From positions 1 to 44,765 of the forward strand of contig JALHRJ010000034.1 in assembly GCA_022841475.1 (NCBI GenBank): 44,765 nucleotides of DNA. The letters are read 5' to 3'. The stretch is from Cyclobacteriaceae bacterium. Lineage in GTDB: Bacteria; Bacteroidota; Bacteroidia; Cytophagales; Cyclobacteriaceae. A program made the translations under genes and the position numbers. The notes below the pieces were generated by a model, which did no database searches, was not told where the DNA came from, and saw nothing but the letters and a program-made list of their open reading frames with translations. Position 1 is the stretch's first letter. Each line of letters starts with the position of its first letter. Below, piece after piece: positions 42,559-44,765 of this stretch.

Positions 42559-44496
42559 ATGAGTTCAGTTAAAATTACGTTGCCCGATGGTTCAGCGCGG
42601 GAGTATCCGAAGGGAGTAAAGGGAATAGAGATAGCACAAAGCATCAGCGAAGGACTAGCCCGAAATTCACTTTCAATTGAAGTAAACGGAGAAATCTGGG
42701 ATCTTAGTCGACCGATCGATACAGATGCATCCATCAAGATCTTTACGTGGAACGATAAGGGAGGCAAATATGCATTCTGGCATTCGTCAGCTCACGTCTT
42801 TGCGGAAGCACTGGAAGCACTTTATCCGGGTGTTAAGTTTGGTATTGGACCGCCAATAGAAAATGGTTTTTATTACGATGTTGACTTAGGCGATCGTCCT
42901 TTTGGCGATGAAGAACTTGCGGCTGTTGAAAAGAAGATGATTGAACTTGCACGTACTAACAATACATTCGTGCGAACCGATGTTTCAAAAAAGGATGCGC
43001 TGGATTATTTTCAGAAAAAAGGTGATGAGTATAAACTCGAATTGATTGACGGGCTGGCCGATGGAACTATAACATTTTATCAACAAGGTAATTTTGTTGA
43101 TCTGTGTCGTGGCCCGCACATACCATCTACGGGTGCTATCAAAGCAATTAAACTCTTAAGTGTTGCCGGTGCCTATTGGCGTGGCAATGAAAAGAATAAA
43201 ATGCTGAAGCGCATTTATGGAATCACATTCCCCAAACAAAAGGAATTGGAAGAATACCTTCACTTGTTGGAGGAGGCAAAAAAACGTGACCATAGAAAAC
43301 TAGGTAAAGAACTTGAGTTATTTGCTTTCTCAGAAAAAGTAGGGATGGGCCTTCCGTTGTGGTTGCCAAAAGGCACAATCCTTCGCGAGCGCCTGGAACA
43401 ATTTATGCGCAGGGCTCAGATACGGGCCGGGTACGATCCTGTAGTTACACCGCACATCGGTAGCAAGCAGTTGTATGTAACCTCCGGGCATTATGAAAAG
43501 TATGGTAAGGATTCGTTCCAGCCCATTCACACCCCGGATGAGAATGAAGAGTTTTTGCTCAAGCCCATGAACTGCCCGCATCACTGCGAAATTTATAAAG
43601 TGAAACCCAGGTCCTATAAAGATCTTCCCATTCGTTTGGCAGAATTTGGAACTGTGTATCGTTACGAACAAAGTGGAGAGCTTCATGGATTAACACGCGT
43701 TCGCGGATTTACTCAGGATGATGCCCATATATTTTGCCGACCCGATCAGGTGAAGACCGAATTTGTTAAAGTAATTGATCTGGTGTTGCACGTATTTACA
43801 GCCTTGGGATTTGATAACTATACCGCACAAGTGTCGCTTCGCGATCCTGAAAACAAAGCCAAGTATATTGGCGATGATGAATTGTGGGAGCGTGCCGAAC
43901 GCGAAATTCAGGAAGCGGCCGATGAACGCGGTTTAAAAACTGTAGCTGTAAAAGGGGAGGCCGCATTTTATGGTCCTAAGCTTGACTTCATGGTAAAAGA
44001 TGCGTTGGGTCGCAGCTGGCAGTTGGGTACTATTCAGGTAGATTACCAATTACCGCAGAGATTTGAGCTGGAGTACATCGGGTCTGATAACCAGAAGCAT
44101 ACTCCCGTAATGATTCACCGCGCTCCCTTTGGGTCACTGGAAAGATTTGTGGCGGTATTAATAGAGCATTGTGCGGGAAACTTCCCGTTGTGGTTAGCTC
44201 CTGAACAGATCGCGGTTTTGCCAATTTCTGAGCGGTTTAACGACTATGGTCAGAAAGTACTTGATACGTTGAAGAATGTCGACATCCGGGGCTTTTTAGA
44301 CGACCGAAATGAGAAAATAGGCCGCAAAATCAGGGATGCCGAGGTGAGTAAAGTTCCGTTTATGCTATTGGTTGGTGAAAAAGAAGCTGCCGACAATAAA
44401 GTTGCCGTGAGAAAACATGGCGAAGGCGATAAAGGGGTGATGGATTTGAATGAGTTTGTTGCTCAATTTTCACGTGATTTTAGCCTTCCGGATTGA
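42559..44496 (+). CDS. thrS: Threonyl-tRNA synthetase
   Basis: A 645-residue class II synthetase. The domain order is complete: TGS (1-62), the editing domain (about 65-225, with the [10 protein letters not shown] zinc-like site and [10 protein letters not shown]), the catalytic core with motif 2 ([34 protein letters not shown]) and motif 3 ([18 protein letters not shown]), and the anticodon-binding domain (about 540-645). Catalytic zinc ligands are the Cys of MNCPHH, the His of DDAHIFC and the His of MIHRAP. infC follows by 78 bases, the standard thrS-infC arrangement. Confidence 0.98.
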   Translation: MSSVKITLPDGSAREYPKGVKGIEIAQSISEGLARNSLSIEVNGEIWDLSRPIDTDASIKIFTWNDKGGKYAFWHSSAHVFAEALEALYPGVKFGIGPPIENGFYYDVDLGDRPFGDEELAAVEKKMIELARTNNTFVRTDVSKKDALDYFQKKGDEYKLELIDGLADGTITFYQQGNFVDLCRGPHIPSTGAIKAIKLLSVAGAYWRGNEKNKMLKRIYGITFPKQKELEEYLHLLEEAKKRDHRKLGKELELFAFSEKVGMGLPLWLPKGTILRERLEQFMRRAQIRAGYDPVVTPHIGSKQLYVTSGHYEKYGKDSFQPIHTPDENEEFLLKPMNCPHHCEIYKVKPRSYKDLPIRLAEFGTVYRYEQSGELHGLTRVRGFTQDDAHIFCRPDQVKTEFVKVIDLVLHVFTALGFDNYTAQVSLRDPENKAKYIGDDELWERAEREIQEAADERGLKTVAVKGEAAFYGPKLDFMVKDALGRSWQLGTIQVDYQLPQRFELEYIGSDNQKHTPVMIHRAPFGSLERFVAVLIEHCAGNFPLWLAPEQIAVLPISERFNDYGQKVLDTLKNVDIRGFLDDRNEKIGRKIRDAEVSKVPFMLLVGEKEAADNKVAVRKHGEGDKGVMDLNEFVAQFSRDFSLPD

Positions 44497-44574
44497 GTTT
44501 ACAATTTTGATAAACGGAAAAAAGAGCGATATTTGCAGCCTGTTTTTAAAAAAGTAAGAATTTAAACCCAACGA

Positions 44575-44765
44575 GTGGCAATACCTCCAGGAAATGATCG
44601 CCCAAGGCCTTTTGTAAGGGGCCCGCGCAGAGTAGTAGAAGAACCTTATCGTGTAAACGAACGAATTCTGGCCTCCAAGGTAAGGGTGGTTGGAGAGAAC
44701 ATAAAGGTAGATGTCTACCCGACTTCAGTTGCCATTAAAATGGCTCAGGAACAAGGGCTCGATCT
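44575..44765 (+). CDS. infC: Translation initiation factor IF-3 (5' part, cut by window end)
   Basis: The first 63 codons of IF-3 are present before the window ends. After a variable start, the conserved RVVEEPYRVNERILASKVRVV and VDVYPTSVAIKMAQEQGLDL segments of the N-terminal domain are unmistakable. The frame has a TAA at 44563 and then no ATG before the conserved block, so a GTG at 44575 is the only reasonable start. Non-AUG starts are a known regulatory feature of infC in enterobacteria (AUU). thrS lies immediately upstream; rpmI and rplT would be expected beyond the window. Confidence 0.93.
   Translation, partial: MAIPPGNDRPRPFVRGPRRVVEEPYRVNERILASKVRVVGENIKVDVYPTSVAIKMAQEQGLD

Overview
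The window looks like a chromosome segment of a Bacteroidota bacterium, most likely of the order Cytophagales. The evidence is the gene content (an Hc1-type small histone-like protein, DUF6913, DUF5686 with a carboxypeptidase-regulatory domain, an Nramp transporter fused to a universal stress domain, and a type IX secretion sorting-domain remnant), promoter boxes of the TAnnTTTG type, and no obvious Shine-Dalgarno sequences. Most of it is core metabolism and information processing. I see no rRNA, tRNA, CRISPR array, prophage or intact insertion sequence. There is no gene-free stretch above about 260 bases.

Layout. 1-1.8 kb: an alpha-oxoamine synthase (serine palmitoyltransferase-like), a small Hc1-like protein with a strong terminator, and a 3' remnant of a gliding/T9SS C-terminal domain. 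1.8-6.2 kb, minus strand: a tight run ACBP, rsmE, ligA, a DUF6913 gene, dapA. 6.2-8.7 kb: a MITE-like repeat, citrate synthase and a prohibitin-like protein. 8.8-13.3 kb, minus strand: a DtxR-family regulator, a fused Mn/Fe transporter, mnmE and a lysine/alanine-rich H1-like protein. The regulator's promoter carries a palindromic operator. 13.3-20.2 kb: a glycosyltransferase, dapD, a DUF3108 protein, mscL, 3-hydroxyacyl-CoA dehydrogenase, small membrane and lipoprotein genes, and an alkylglycerol-monooxygenase-like fatty acid hydroxylase. 20.4-25.3 kb: parE and parC, separated by a short palindromic repeat. 25.4-38.5 kb: mostly exported proteins. These are an EthD-fold protein, a polysaccharide deacetylase, a Tat-exported N-methyl amino acid oxidase, M1, M16 and M15 peptidases, an OmpA-family protein and several secreted unknowns, followed by an atypical SDR enzyme. 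38.5-44.8 kb, plus strand: trmH, a SanA-like protein, a DUF5686 outer-membrane protein, thrS and the start of infC.

How the genes fit together. dapA and dapD both serve lysine/diaminopimelate synthesis by the succinylase route. The lipid theme (oxoamine synthase, ACBP, hydroxyacyl-CoA dehydrogenase, ether-lipid-type hydroxylase) is scattered rather than an operon. The DtxR regulator and fused Nramp are a regulator/transporter pair with a visible operator.

I did not find a convincing new multi-gene system. The most interesting leads are sliding-clamp-like motifs in the unusual C-terminal tail of ParC, the exported amine oxidase/EthD/deacetylase neighbourhood, the MITE-like and hairpin repeats, the DtxR operator overlapping its promoter, and the tyrosine-less SDR.
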